The position numbers and the translations under genes are program-made. Below are positions 8,091 through 20,865 of a stretch of 64,000 nucleotides of DNA, one piece after another. The notes beneath the pieces are model-generated. The model was not told the DNA's origin. It ran no database searches and saw only the letters and a program-made list of their open reading frames with translations. This stretch comes from Paenibacillus ginsengihumi DSM 21568 (GTDB taxonomy: Bacteria > Bacillota > Bacilli > Paenibacillales > NBRC-103111): the NCBI RefSeq assembly GCF_000380965.1, contig NZ_KB905552.1:1-64000 (forward strand). The letters are read 5' to 3'. How positions within the stretch are numbered: the stretch's first letter is position 1; each line of letters opens with the position of its first letter.

Positions 8091-9863
8091 ATGAAGATGC
8101 TCAAGAAAGAGTTGTCCATGCTGCTGATCGTTTGTTTGCTGGCAGCGCTGCCCGCCGTCCCCGCGGCGATGGCCGCCGATACGGAGACGAGTGTATCGTC
8201 GCGGACGACGCATGTGCTGCTGTATCTGGATAAAGCGGAAGCTTTTCTGAACGGGGAACAGGTGACGCTGGATACGCCGGCCACCATTATCAAGGACAAA
8301 ACATTCGTTCCTGCCAAGTTTCTCGGCGACGCCATGGGGCTTAAGGTCGAGTGGAACGAGGAAACGCGGCAGATCCTGATGGAGACGCCGGGCTACAGCA
8401 TCATCCTCGACAGCGACCACAAGTCCGTCTGGATTAACGGCATGCTTGAAAATTTCGACGATGTCGCGGCGATCGTCAACGGCCGGCTGCTGATCAAGCT
8501 TACCTGGCTCGCGGATTATATGGGTGCCAGGTACACTTATGACGGCGAGCTGAGACGGGTCGAAGTGCTTCATGTGCGAAGCCCGATCGGCATCTATAAT
8601 CCGAATACGAACAACTCGAGCCCCGTAGCCAAGTTTACTTTCGCCAAGCCGACGTACCGGATCGGCGAGCCGATCGATTATGTCGACCTCAGCTACGACC
8701 CCGATGCGGAAGGGATTGTCAAGTATGAATGGAGCGGACGGCAGGAGGCCTTCTTCCAGCCCGGGACGTATCCGATTTCGCTTACCGTATTCGATAAGCA
8801 CGGCAACAAGAGCAATACGTATACGCGCAATTTGATCATTGAGAACGATGTCTATTTGAGCGAATTGGAGTATCCGATCTACAAGAAGCCGGTCGGCGGC
8901 TTCATCAAGACGGATTGGCGCACGCTGTGGGGGCATTTTTGGGAGCTGCCCCAGCTCAGCAAGCTGAGCGTGACAGAGGACAAATCCCGCAAGCTGCTCG
9001 TCAGCGACAGCCCGGAGGAGTTCAAAACGACGGGAATTCTGTATCAGGACAGCATTGAAGGCAAGGGCAGGCTGTACGCCGATCATATTAACGGGACGAA
9101 CGAAAAGGTGTCCTTCGCCATTCTGGCGACGAACATGAGCGACAAGCCGGTCACGATCAAAACGACGAATAAAGGCGAGGTATGGCCGTCGGTGTACGCC
9201 AACCTGATCGGCAATGAAGCGACGGTCGATTTTCTGATGAACGACCCGCTGGACGAGAAGATGACGATTCCGCCGCATCGCACGTTCATTTACTCCCAAT
9301 TCCCCGATTTTTATCCGGGTCAAGGTGTGAACCTGTTCTACGATGTCGAGACGGACGGCAAGGTTGAATTCACGTTCGTGGCGGACCATCAAATATCGCA
9401 AAACTCGCTGACGCTGCCCAAGCTGGCTTTCGACGGCCATGTCCGCGGTTCCTTCCCGGTGTCAGAGGTGCAGTGGACGATCGATGCGAGCTCGTTCACG
9501 GTGCCGTCGCGGCTCGTGATCGGCGATAATGTCACCGATCCGTTCCAGCCTGGCTACGACACGATTCGCAAGCAGGAAGTGAAGAACGACGGCAATTACG
9601 GCGTCGTGTATAAGATTCATGCCGACAAGCCGCGGAAGATGGCGATCATGCTGCTGGCCAAGGGCGGCGTGTTCAAAGGCCCGATCAAAATCAACGGCGA
9701 AATTCGCCTTGTGCCGGAATCCGGCGTCCTGACCGCCTTCGACGGCATGCAGATCGTTGCCAGAACGACCGGCAAGGAAGAAGCGCTCGATATCGAGTTC
9801 AGCCCGCCGGCAGGCTCGGCCTTCCCGATCGATTTGATCTTCTATCCGCTGGAAGATAAATAA
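8091..9863 (+). CDS. Secreted protein with copper-amine-oxidase N-terminal domain and PKD-like domain
   Basis: Protein of 590 residues with a signal peptide (KK, hydrophobic core, AMA-AD cleavage near residue 28). Residues about 45-165 form the Firmicutes copper amine oxidase N-terminal-like domain (LNGEQVTLDTPATIIKDKTF, then FVPAKFLGDAMGLKVEWNEE). It is named after the oxidase but here has no catalytic domain and is thought to be a cell-surface module. About 178-255 resembles a PKD fold (YEWSG, GTYPISLTVFDKHGN). The remaining 330 residues match no family I recognise. ATG at 8091 follows AGGAGTCGGAG. It is probably a single transcription unit ended by a GC hairpin at 9873-9913. Confidence 0.85.
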   Translation: MKMLKKELSMLLIVCLLAALPAVPAAMAADTETSVSSRTTHVLLYLDKAEAFLNGEQVTLDTPATIIKDKTFVPAKFLGDAMGLKVEWNEETRQILMETPGYSIILDSDHKSVWINGMLENFDDVAAIVNGRLLIKLTWLADYMGARYTYDGELRRVEVLHVRSPIGIYNPNTNNSSPVAKFTFAKPTYRIGEPIDYVDLSYDPDAEGIVKYEWSGRQEAFFQPGTYPISLTVFDKHGNKSNTYTRNLIIENDVYLSELEYPIYKKPVGGFIKTDWRTLWGHFWELPQLSKLSVTEDKSRKLLVSDSPEEFKTTGILYQDSIEGKGRLYADHINGTNEKVSFAILATNMSDKPVTIKTTNKGEVWPSVYANLIGNEATVDFLMNDPLDEKMTIPPHRTFIYSQFPDFYPGQGVNLFYDVETDGKVEFTFVADHQISQNSLTLPKLAFDGHVRGSFPVSEVQWTIDASSFTVPSRLVIGDNVTDPFQPGYDTIRKQEVKNDGNYGVVYKIHADKPRKMAIMLLAKGGVFKGPIKINGEIRLVPESGVLTAFDGMQIVARTTGKEEALDIEFSPPAGSAFPIDLIFYPLEDK

Positions 9864-9872
9864 TTGGCGCTA

Positions 9873-9915
9873 AGACCCCGCTGGTTCGGCTTTGGCCGTT
9901 ATCGGCGGGGTTTAT
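9873..9915 (+). terminator. Probable terminator after the secreted protein
   Basis: ACCCCGC and GCGGGGT pair over a long loop and are followed by TTATTT. Confidence 0.55.
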
Positions 9916-10019
9916 TTGCGGTTATCCGTACGTTTTGTTGTCGGTATCCCGTACGGTTTGCTGCCGGTATACGAAACAGCGATCTTGGCAGCGGGAGCGG
10001 CCGTCTCTTTGCCCTCCTG

Positions 10020-10212
10020 TAGCGCTAGCTAGCTTAGCAGCGGCTAGCTGGCTGGCGGCAGCCAGCTAAGCGGTAACCGGCCTGGCACAGCAGCTAGCCT
10101 GGCAGCAGCCAGCTAAGCGGTAACCGGCCTGGCAGCAGCTAGCCTGGCAGCAGCCAGCAGCGGCAACTGGCCTGGCCTAGCTAGGCAGCAGCCAGCGGCA
10201 GCGCCGCGGCAG
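10020..10212. repeat. GC-rich AGC/CTGG tandem repeat array
   Basis: Built from AGCTAGC, CAGCAGCC, CCTGGC and GGTAACCGG words. The longest unit (GCCAGCTAAGCGGTAACCGG and what follows) recurs at 10061 and 10108, a 47-base period, and further decayed copies extend to about 10200. No plausible protein. It lies between two convergent genes, just past the clpP terminator. Confidence 0.7.
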
Positions 10213-10213
10213 C

Positions 10214-10246
10214 AAAAAGAACCCGGTCGCGTTAGACCGGGCTCTT
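10214..10246 (-). terminator. Intrinsic terminator of clpP
   Basis: Read on the minus strand, AGAGCCCGGTC and GACCGGGTTCT form an 11-base stem followed by TTTTTG. Confidence 0.85.
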
Positions 10247-10260
10247 GCATAGCGGAACGC

Positions 10261-10842
10261 TTATACTTTTTCGATGACTTTGTCGATGAGGCCGTAGGCT
10301 TGCGCTTCATGAGCAGTCATGAAATAGTCGCGATCGGTGTCCTTCTCAATGCGTTCGAGAGGTTGTCCCGTCCGCTCGGACAAAATATGATTGAGCTTGT
10401 CGCGCATTTTCAGAATGCGCTTGGCGCGAATCTCGATGTCGCTCGCCTGGCCTTCCGCGCCTCCGAGCGGCTGATGGATCATGACCTCGCTGTTCGGCAG
10501 CGCGAGGCGCTTGCCTTTGGCCCCTGCGGCCAGCAGGAACGCGCCCATGGAAGCGGCCATACCGACGCAGATCGTCGAGACGTCCGGCTTGATGAATTGC
10601 ATCGTATCGAAGATGGCCATGCCGGAGGTAATGGAGCCGCCCGGGCTGTTAATGTACAGATGGATGTCTTTATCCGGATCCTGCGCGGCCAGGAAGAGCA
10701 GCTGGGCGATAACCGAATTGGCTACAACATCGTTGATCGGAGTCCCCAAAAAAATAATGCGGTCTTTCAACAGACGCGAGTAAATATCGTAAGCGCGTTC
10801 GCCTCTCGCATCCGGTTCAACTACCATAGGGATGAAACTCAT
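10261..10842 (-). CDS. clpP: ATP-dependent Clp protease proteolytic subunit
   Basis: Serine peptidase subunit of 193 residues, the usual length. It forms a double-heptamer chamber and degrades proteins unfolded by ClpC, ClpX or ClpE in general and stress proteolysis. The catalytic triad is visible: Ser98 in GMAASMG, His123 in EVMIHQP and Asp172 in TDRDYF. The minus-strand promoter at 11000-11028 carries a CtsR operator over its -35 element, so it should be de-repressed by heat and protein-misfolding stress. A terminator follows the stop codon, so it is transcribed alone. Confidence 0.97.
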   Translation of the reverse strand: MSFIPMVVEPDARGERAYDIYSRLLKDRIIFLGTPINDVVANSVIAQLLFLAAQDPDKDIHLYINSPGGSITSGMAIFDTMQFIKPDVSTICVGMAASMGAFLLAAGAKGKRLALPNSEVMIHQPLGGAEGQASDIEIRAKRILKMRDKLNHILSERTGQPLERIEKDTDRDYFMTAHEAQAYGLIDKVIEKV

Positions 10843-10999
10843 GGCGTGCAGCCTCCTTTGCGGAATGTTCCGCAGGCTTCTATAGCGGCAAAGTGTTCGC
10901 GGCGTCCGCGCATCGTTCCGGCTTTCAAAGCCCGGCCATGCCCTGCGCGCCGGTCCACACGAACCGTACCATTGTATGCCTACGGTTATTTATATAACC

Positions 11000-11028
11000 A
11001 ATATAACGAAAAATCAAACAAAGGTCAA
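11000..11028 (-). promoter_or_regulatory. Sigma-A promoter of clpP
   Basis: On the minus strand, TTGACC (11028-11023), a 17-base spacer and TATATT (11005-11000) form a near-consensus promoter about 160 bases before the clpP start. Confidence 0.75.
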
Positions 11029-11039
11029 GAAAGGTCAAA
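11023..11039. promoter_or_regulatory. CtsR operator over the clpP -35 element
   Basis: GGTCAAGAAAGGTCAAA matches the CtsR heptad direct repeat (RGTCAAA, 3 bases, RGTCAAA) with one mismatch, and the left heptad is the -35 box itself. Another decayed heptad (AATCAAA) lies just to the left. Confidence 0.8.
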
Positions 11040-11040
11040 C

Positions 11041-11072
11041 ATAAAAAATAAAAAAACCAGTTCCAGGAACTG
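11041..11072 (-). terminator. Intrinsic terminator of tRNA-Arg
   Basis: CAGTTCC and GGAACTG (11058-11072) form a hairpin; on the minus strand it is followed by a T-rich stretch ending at 11041. Confidence 0.7.
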
Positions 11073-11094
11073 ATCTTCGTTTGCTTTAATAAAG

Positions 11095-11169
11095 TGGCGC
11101 GCCCGCGAGGAATCGAACCTCGATCTCAGGCTCCGGAGGCCTACGTCATATCCATTGGACCACGGGCGC
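11095..11169 (-). tRNA. tRNA-Arg (anticodon CCG)
   Basis: Read on the minus strand, the acceptor arms GCGCCCG and CGGGCGC pair, followed by discriminator G and an encoded CCA. The anticodon stem UAGGC/GCCUG carries the loop CUCCGGA, which gives anticodon CCG for the arginine codon CGG. The T arm is CGAGG, UUCGAUU loop, CCUCG. All cloverleaf arms are present in 75 bases. It stands alone and is transcribed towards clpP, with its own terminator before the CtsR box. Confidence 0.93.
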
Positions 11170-11244
11170 TTATAATTAACGCTCAGTCATTCACAGGAAT
11201 GACAGCAAAACTTATTATAGGGGATACGATTCAAAAAAGCAAGT
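11170..11244. other. Intergenic start of a 1.3 kb gene-free region
   Basis: Nothing recognisable apart from AT-rich sequence upstream of the tRNA gene. From 11245 to 12474 the region is mostly repeats, listed separately. Open frames here are overlapping, GC-skewed and lack ribosome binding sites, so I call no protein. Confidence 0.4.
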
Positions 11245-11334
11245 CTATCTTGAAAATTTGTCGTTGATGTCAGCAAAATTTCAACACCGTAGGTGATGAG
11301 CGATGACGTAAGGATTCGTTCGTCATAGGCGTCC
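11245..11334. repeat. Dispersed repeat family B, copy 1 (module 2 only)
   Basis: Reads CTATCTTGAAAATTTG, a short arm, CAAAATTTCAACACCGTAGG, then ends TCGTTCGTCATAGGCGTCC. The same order of words occurs at 20941-21034, 50641-50724 and 62532-62624. The first half is a hairpin (GAAAATTTG with CAAAATTTC). Confidence 0.75.
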
Positions 11335-11384
11335 GGCGCGTCAATGGGCCGGGCACAGGCCCCGGGCTGGGTTTCGTGCTTCAG

Positions 11385-11555
11385 GGCGGGTTCCATGCCT
11401 CGGCTGGCTCGTGCCCCTGTGCCCGAGGAGGGTTCTGCGTTCTGGCTGGTTCCTGTACCACTGTGCCCGAAGTGGGTTCCGCAGCCTTGGGCTGGTTCCC
11501 GTGCCCCTAGTTCCGCGTTCTGGCTGATTCCCGTGTGTGTCCCCTGTGCCCCGTG
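11385..11555. repeat. Degenerate tandem repeat of about 45 bp
   Basis: About four units of the type GTTCCGCGTTCTGGCTGG, TTCCYGTGCC, CTGTGCCCGAAG recur with many substitutions and small indels. No ribosome binding site or credible protein. Confidence 0.6.
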
Positions 11556-11671
11556 CACGCCAATCCGCTGCGCACTTTCGAGCCGATTTCACAGGCTCCC
11601 ATCGGTGGATCGAACAGGTGCGAGCAGCGAAGGCCGACCGATCAGGCGTATGCTGCAAGAGAGCCTGCAAA

Positions 11672-11853
11672 GTTGTAATTTGTACAACAAAAACGGGGAA
11701 ATATACCGCAGTAGCGGCTCAATGTTGTAGAAAGTGCAACATGGAGCGCGGTGTTCCTCGCTTTGAAGCTCATCCCGCCCAAATTGTTGCACAAAATGCA
11801 ACGTTACCCTCCACTTGCGCGAAGAATACGGAAAATGTTGTATTTTTTGCAGG
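11672..11853. repeat. Array of four 17-bp dyads, GTTGYA-N5-TRCAAC
   Basis: Sites lie at 11672-11688 (GTTGTA..TACAAC, perfect), 11724-11740 (GTTGTA..TGCAAC), 11786-11802 (GTTGCA..TGCAAC, perfect) and 11837-11853 (GTTGTA..TGCAGG). The start-to-start distances are 52, 62 and 51 bases. They could be binding sites of a dimeric regulator or a decayed repeat array. No gene is adjacent; cggR begins 620 bases later. Confidence 0.7.
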
Positions 11854-11895
11854 ATTCGCCGCCTCATGTGCCCAGGTGTGCCCGGGAGGGCAGCG

Positions 11896-12080
11896 CTAAC
11901 GCTAGCCACAGAGCTTATTTCCCTCGAAACGTCCGATTTGAAATTGTAACGCAAGTGAGCAGCCTTATTTCGCATGTTTGGCTACCCGATTCCGCGTTTT
12001 TGACAAAATAGCGATACGACGTTTCGTTACATTTTGCAAAGGCTGCGTTTCAGCTAAATAGCGTTTGTCACTTGCGTTAG
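11896..12080. repeat. Dispersed repeat family A, copy 2
   Basis: Runs 185 bp from CTAACGCT to GCGTTAG and aligns over its length with 114-299 and 43056-43240. The internal CTAACGCAAGTGA (near 11947) is the exact reverse complement of the end at 12068-12080, so the element can fold back on itself. Its right flank (AGAGGATATTGTGG) also resembles that of copy 3. Confidence 0.8.
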
Positions 12081-12140
12081 AGAGGATATTGTGGCTCATG
12101 GCGGCACCATGGATCGCTAGTCGTCCTCGGTTTATGATTT

Positions 12141-12212
12141 CAAGCCAAGAAAAACACCCGCTAACCCGCGGCCGCCCATCCTCGAAAGAACTTCGATAGG
12201 CGTGTTTCTTAA
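12141..12212. repeat. Dispersed repeat family C, copy 1
   Basis: A roughly 70-bp element from CCAAGAAAAACACCCGCTAA to CTTCGATAGGCGTGTTTCTT, about 80 percent identical by eye to 21439-21506. Its ends (AAGAAAAACA and TGTTTCTT) are inverted, giving a long imperfect hairpin. Confidence 0.7.
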
Positions 12213-12347
12213 AAAGTTGGCGGTGACTAGCCGAAAAACTGTTTACAGCACCGAAGGTGGCGGTCGGGCGGCCGCTTTGTGGCTTGCCGTTTCCGACAGC
12301 GATTCGGGGACATTCGGGAAAAAAGTCGTTTTTTGGACAACGGTCAC

Positions 12348-12376
12348 TTGAAGTGTATTGATGCATAAGGTATAAT
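12348..12376 (+). promoter_or_regulatory. Promoter of the cggR-gapA operon
   Basis: TTGAAG (12348-12353), a 17-base spacer and consensus TATAAT (12371-12376) lie 40 bases before the CggR operator. Confidence 0.7.
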
Positions 12377-12416
12377 TACTACAGCTAAGTTCGCTTAGTT
12401 CTTTTTTTGGCCGATG

Positions 12417-12452
12417 TGGGACTCAAAATGCATCACCGGGACAAAAAAAGTC
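12417..12452 (+). promoter_or_regulatory. CggR operator
   Basis: Two direct half-sites 20 bases apart: TGGGAC-N6-TGCA at 12417-12432 and CGGGAC-N6-AGTC at 12437-12452. They match the known CggR operator layout (CGGGAC-N6-TGTC repeated), the second better than the first. The operator lies between the promoter and the cggR start, as in Bacillus. Confidence 0.75.
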
Positions 12453-12474
12453 CAGCGCCATCGGGAGATGAGCT

Positions 12475-13503
12475 ATGAGGGAATTTCTTGAGATTCAGAA
12501 GCAGCTTCTGCCGGACGTTACGGAGACGATGCGCAAACGGTACACGATTCTGCACCATATTCTGGTGTCAGGATTGGTAGGCCGGCGAACGCTGGCAGCC
12601 GAGCTGAACACGACGGAGCGCATTCTCCGCGCCGAGGTCGAGTTTTTGAAGCAGCAAGGCCTGATCGAGGTGGAGTCTTCCGGCATGCGAATTAGCGAGG
12701 CGGGTCGCCAGCTGCTGGAGCGGCTGGAGCCGATGGTCAAGGATTTGTTCGGTTTGACCGACCTGGAAGAGCGCATAAGGCGGCATTTTCGTTTGAAGCA
12801 GGTCGTCGTCGTACCCGGCGATTCCGATTCGTCGCCGCTGATCAAGAAGGAGCTCGGCCGGGCAGGTGCAGCTGTGCTGCGGAAGATCGTGACGAGCGAC
12901 GAGGTTGTCGCCGTAACGGGTGGCTCGACGATGGCGGAGGTCGCGCACCATTTGAGCGCATCCTCGGCGCTGAAGGGGTGCTGGTTCGTTCCGGCCCGCG
13001 GCGGGCTGGGCGAGAGCGTCGATCTGCAGGCCAATACGATCGCCTCCAACATGGCGAAGAAGACGGGGGCGCGCTACCGGCTGCTGCACGTGCCGGATCA
13101 TCTTGGCGAGGAAGCGTACCAGACGCTGATGCAGGAGGGCAGCATCGCCGAGATTGTTCAGTTTATCCGCCAGGCGAATATCGTAATCCACGGCATCGGG
13201 GAAGCGATGGTCATGGCGCGCAGAAGGAAGGTCGATCAGGAACTGACGTCCGCACTTCGCGAGGACGGGGCTCTTGGGGAAGCCTTCGGGTATTATTTCG
13301 ACCGGACTGGGCGAATCTTACATAAGATGCCTATGGTCGGTCTGAGATTGGAAGATATTCAAGCAATGGATTGGGTTGTCGGCATTGCCGGCGGCCGCAG
13401 CAAGGGCGAGGCGATTGCGGCGGTGCTGAACAACGGGCACGAGGATGTGCTCATTACCGACGAAGCGGCGGCCGAGGAGATTGTCCGAAGCTGCGGCATC
13501 TAG
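12475..13503 (+). CDS. cggR: Central glycolytic genes regulator CggR
   Basis: Repressor of 342 residues of the SorC family. An N-terminal winged helix-turn-helix (about 25-80, RRTLAAELNTTERILRAE) binds DNA, and the C-terminal sugar-binding domain senses fructose-1,6-bisphosphate, which relieves repression of the glycolytic operon. ATG at 12475 follows GGGAG at 12462-12466. It is the first gene of cggR-gapA-pgk-tpiA-gpmI-eno and should repress itself through the operator at 12417-12452. Confidence 0.95.
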   Translation: MREFLEIQKQLLPDVTETMRKRYTILHHILVSGLVGRRTLAAELNTTERILRAEVEFLKQQGLIEVESSGMRISEAGRQLLERLEPMVKDLFGLTDLEERIRRHFRLKQVVVVPGDSDSSPLIKKELGRAGAAVLRKIVTSDEVVAVTGGSTMAEVAHHLSASSALKGCWFVPARGGLGESVDLQANTIASNMAKKTGARYRLLHVPDHLGEEAYQTLMQEGSIAEIVQFIRQANIVIHGIGEAMVMARRRKVDQELTSALREDGALGEAFGYYFDRTGRILHKMPMVGLRLEDIQAMDWVVGIAGGRSKGEAIAAVLNNGHEDVLITDEAAAEEIVRSCGI

Positions 13504-13546
13504 CAAGCGGAGTCCGGCAACAACCCGGCAACAAGAATGGGCGCTT

Positions 13547-13564
13547 GACGGACATTTGTCCGTC
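13547..13564 (+). promoter_or_regulatory. Stem-loop in the cggR-gapA junction (possible mRNA processing site)
   Basis: GACGGACA, TT, TGTCCGTC form a perfect 8-base stem 40 bases after the cggR stop. In Bacillus the cggR-gapA mRNA is cut near this junction by RNase Y and a stem-loop protects the gapA part. No T-run follows, so it is not a simple terminator. Confidence 0.55.
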
Positions 13565-13592
13565 TTGACATATACAAATTTTTAATCATTAG

Positions 13593-14609
<1,017 letters not shown>

Positions 14610-14871
14610 GCTTTGCATGATTGTGGCATGATCTAGTTTGACTCTCGCCGGAAGTCCGAAGCAGAGGACGGCAACCGGTTCTGTAATACAGTGATGGGAC
14701 GCTACGCGCTATGGGGTACGGAACCAGCCACTGAACAAACAGAAAGCGGACGCGCATCCTTCCTGCTTCGCCGCTTCCGGCGAGGGAACGAACAAGACAT
14801 ACCACAATTTTTGTGTACGGACGGGCAGCAAGGAAATGAGCGAGCCAAAGGCGAAGGAGGCATACGAAGGT

Positions 14872-16053
14872 ATGAACAAGAAAAGCGTTCGTGACATCGA
14901 AGTAAGCGGCAAAAGAGTATTTGTGCGGGTGGACTTTAACGTGCCGCTCGAGAACGGAAGCATTACCGACGATACGCGGATTCGCGAGACACTGCCGACA
15001 ATCCGCTATTTGATCGAGCGCGGGGCGAAAGTGATTTTGGCAAGCCATCTCGGCCGTCCGAAAGGCGAAGTGGTGGATGAGCTGCGACTCACACCGGTCG
15101 CTGCAAGACTGTCCGAGCTGCTTGGCAAGCCTGTGCAAAAAGCGGATGAAGCGATCGGAGACGCCGTGAAGGCGAAAGTGGCGGCGCTGAACGACGGCGA
15201 CGTGCTGCTGCTCGAGAACGTGCGCTTCTACCCTGGCGAGGAGAAGAACGATCCGGAGCTGGCGAAAGCTTTTGCCGAGCTGGCAGACGTGTATGTGAAC
15301 GACGCATTCGGCGCCGCTCACCGCGCCCATGCGTCGACGGAAGGCATCGCTCATCATCTGCCGGCCGTATCCGGCCTCTTGATGGAGAAGGAGTTGGATG
15401 TGCTCGGCAAAGCGCTGACGAACCCGGACCGTCCGTTTACGGCCATTGTCGGCGGCGCGAAGGTGAAAGACAAAATTGCCGTGATCGACAATTTGATCAA
15501 CCTGGCGGACAACATCATCATCGGCGGCGGCCTGTCCTACACTTTCTTCAAAGCCAGAGGGCTGGAGATCGGCAAATCGCTCGTCGACAACGACCGTCTG
15601 GAGCTCGTTCAGGAATTTGAGCGCAAAGCGGCCGAGAAAGGCATCAACTTCCTGCTTCCGGTGGACGTCGTCGTAGGCGACAAATTCGGTGCGGACGCCA
15701 ATACGAAGGTCGTGCCGATCGATCAAATCCCGGCGGATTGGGAAGCGTTCGATATCGGTCCGGAAACCCGCAAAAAATATGCCGAAGTGATCAAAAACTC
15801 GAAGCTGGTCGTCTGGAACGGACCGATGGGCGTATTCGAGCTGGAGCCGTTCAAGAACGGCACCCAGGCAGTGGCGGAAGCCTGCGCCGAAACGCCGGCT
15901 TATACCGTCATCGGCGGCGGAGACTCGGCGGCTGCGGTCGAGAAGTTCGCTCTGGCCGACAAGATGGACCACATCTCCACGGGCGGCGGCGCTTCGCTCG
16001 AATTCATGGAAGGCAAGGCGCTTCCGGGCGTCGTTGCTCTGAACGATAAATAA
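14872..16053 (+). CDS. pgk: Phosphoglycerate kinase
   Basis: Enzyme of 393 residues making ATP from 1,3-bisphosphoglycerate. Visible are the N-terminal [11 protein letters not shown] substrate loop, the [10 protein letters not shown] arm and the C-terminal nucleotide loop [12 protein letters not shown] with the [10 protein letters not shown] end. The open frame begins at 14836, but the ATG at 14872 has AAGGAGG 11 bases before it and gives the family's usual length. The 262-base gap after gapA is long for this operon; it contains only weak hairpins, so an internal regulatory or processing site is possible. Confidence 0.97.
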   Translation: MNKKSVRDIEVSGKRVFVRVDFNVPLENGSITDDTRIRETLPTIRYLIERGAKVILASHLGRPKGEVVDELRLTPVAARLSELLGKPVQKADEAIGDAVKAKVAALNDGDVLLLENVRFYPGEEKNDPELAKAFAELADVYVNDAFGAAHRAHASTEGIAHHLPAVSGLLMEKELDVLGKALTNPDRPFTAIVGGAKVKDKIAVIDNLINLADNIIIGGGLSYTFFKARGLEIGKSLVDNDRLELVQEFERKAAEKGINFLLPVDVVVGDKFGADANTKVVPIDQIPADWEAFDIGPETRKKYAEVIKNSKLVVWNGPMGVFELEPFKNGTQAVAEACAETPAYTVIGGGDSAAAVEKFALADKMDHISTGGGASLEFMEGKALPGVVALNDK

Positions 16054-16821
<768 letters not shown>

Positions 16822-16822
16822 G

Positions 16823-19724
<2,902 letters not shown>

Positions 19725-19783
19725 TAAACGCTTCATAGAGGACAGAACGCGAAGCCTTGACTTCGTTCGTCAGCTTCGGTTGC

Positions 19784-19817
19784 GGATCATGGGCTGACGG
19801 CCGTCAGCCTATGATCC
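19784..19817. repeat. 34-bp near-perfect palindrome downstream of eno
   Basis: GGATCAT plus GGCTGACGG is followed directly by CCGTCAGCC and ATGATCC. Only the G/T pair at 19791/19810 breaks the symmetry, and there is no loop. It lies between the eno stop and the terminator. Confidence 0.8.
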
Positions 19818-19832
19818 CGATAAAGCCATGCC

Positions 19833-19876
19833 AGGCAGCGATTCCGTGAATGGGACCGGATATCGCTGCCTTTTTA
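19833..19876 (+). terminator. Intrinsic terminator of the glycolytic operon
   Basis: AGGCAGCGAT and ATCGCTGCCT form a 10-base stem, followed by TTTTTACTTT. Confidence 0.8.
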
Positions 19877-20056
19877 CTTTAGTCAGTCGGCACGGGGGCC
19901 AAATGCGGTTGGTGTTCCGTCAACCGGAAGCGTATAATAAGAAGATAACGCCGAAATGGTATAACCAACGGGGGCCGATTGCGTCAGCTTATCGGCGCTT
20001 GGGCCCGAAAGTTCAGGGCCGGAGCTTGCGCCGCCCCAGGATGGGAGAGAGTCAGC

Positions 20057-20782
20057 ATGGGCAATTGGCTGATCACAATCTTATTATTGTTCGTATCTGC
20101 CTTTTTGACGCATTTGATCCCTGGATCCGGTTTCTTCCGCACGCTGGATACGATGATTCATGAATTCGGTCACGCCGCCGTCACGCTCGCTTTGTCCGGC
20201 AAGGTGATGTATATCGAGCTGTACAGCAACCACAGCGGCGTCACCTACTCGCAGGTAACGAAGCCCTGGAGCCTGATTCCGATTGCGCTTTCCGGGTACA
20301 TTGGCGCTTCGCTCTTCGCGGTATTTATGTTTCATGCCAGGGCGCGGGGCAAGCAGCGGCTCGGCTTGCAAATGATGACGCTGCTGGCGCTGTTGTCGCT
20401 CGTTCTATTCGTCAGAAATGAGTATGGCGTGATCTGGCTTGTCGGTTTTATTTTGCTTAATCTGATCATGCTTGCCCTTGTCCCGAGATGGCTGAGGGAT
20501 ATGTATTACTTGCTGCTCGCCTTCCTCACGCTGGAGGAATCGGTGTTCGGCCCGATCTCGCTGCTAATGTACGCCTGGCAGGACCCGACACAGGCGGGAG
20601 ATGCGACCAATCTGAGCTTGGTGACGCCGATGCCGGCTGTCGGCTGGGCGCTCGTGTTCGTCTTGTTCTCGCTCTGGTGCGCCAAACAGGCCATTCAATC
20701 GTTCCTTAGCAGGGGACAGCGCCGGAGGCCAGGCGGCGGAGAGTACGATTACGCGCCTTATGAAAGCAGACAGTCCCGATAA
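20057..20782 (+). CDS. M50B-like membrane metalloprotease family protein
   Basis: Protein of 241 residues with about six hydrophobic segments. The zinc-binding HEFGH lies near residue 35, after the first membrane segment. This layout fits the small M50B-like peptidase family (intramembrane zinc proteases). The C-terminal tail is basic and charged. The usual second metal motif of site-2 proteases (LDG) is not obvious, so activity is unproven. The ATG at 20057 follows GGAGAG and is preferred over upstream in-frame starts, which lack ribosome binding sites. It stands alone between eno and secG. Confidence 0.75.
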   Translation: MGNWLITILLLFVSAFLTHLIPGSGFFRTLDTMIHEFGHAAVTLALSGKVMYIELYSNHSGVTYSQVTKPWSLIPIALSGYIGASLFAVFMFHARARGKQRLGLQMMTLLALLSLVLFVRNEYGVIWLVGFILLNLIMLALVPRWLRDMYYLLLAFLTLEESVFGPISLLMYAWQDPTQAGDATNLSLVTPMPAVGWALVFVLFSLWCAKQAIQSFLSRGQRRRPGGGEYDYAPYESRQSR

Positions 20783-20825
20783 GCTTCTGCATTAGTCGTC
20801 AATGCGCTCTAACAGGCATTTCGAT

Positions 20826-20854
20826 TTGTCATTCGGTGCATTTTATGGTACTAT
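20826..20854 (+). promoter_or_regulatory. Probable promoter of secG
   Basis: TTGTCA (20826-20831), a 17-base spacer and TACTAT (20849-20854), overlapping TATACT. It would place repeat B copy 2 inside the secG leader. Confidence 0.5.
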
Positions 20855-20865
20855 ACTCATACTGC

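Noticed and set aside
11344-11899. Overlapping open frames in the clpP-cggR gap
   Set aside because: They run through tandem repeats on both strands, lack ribosome binding sites and have no domain-like sequence.
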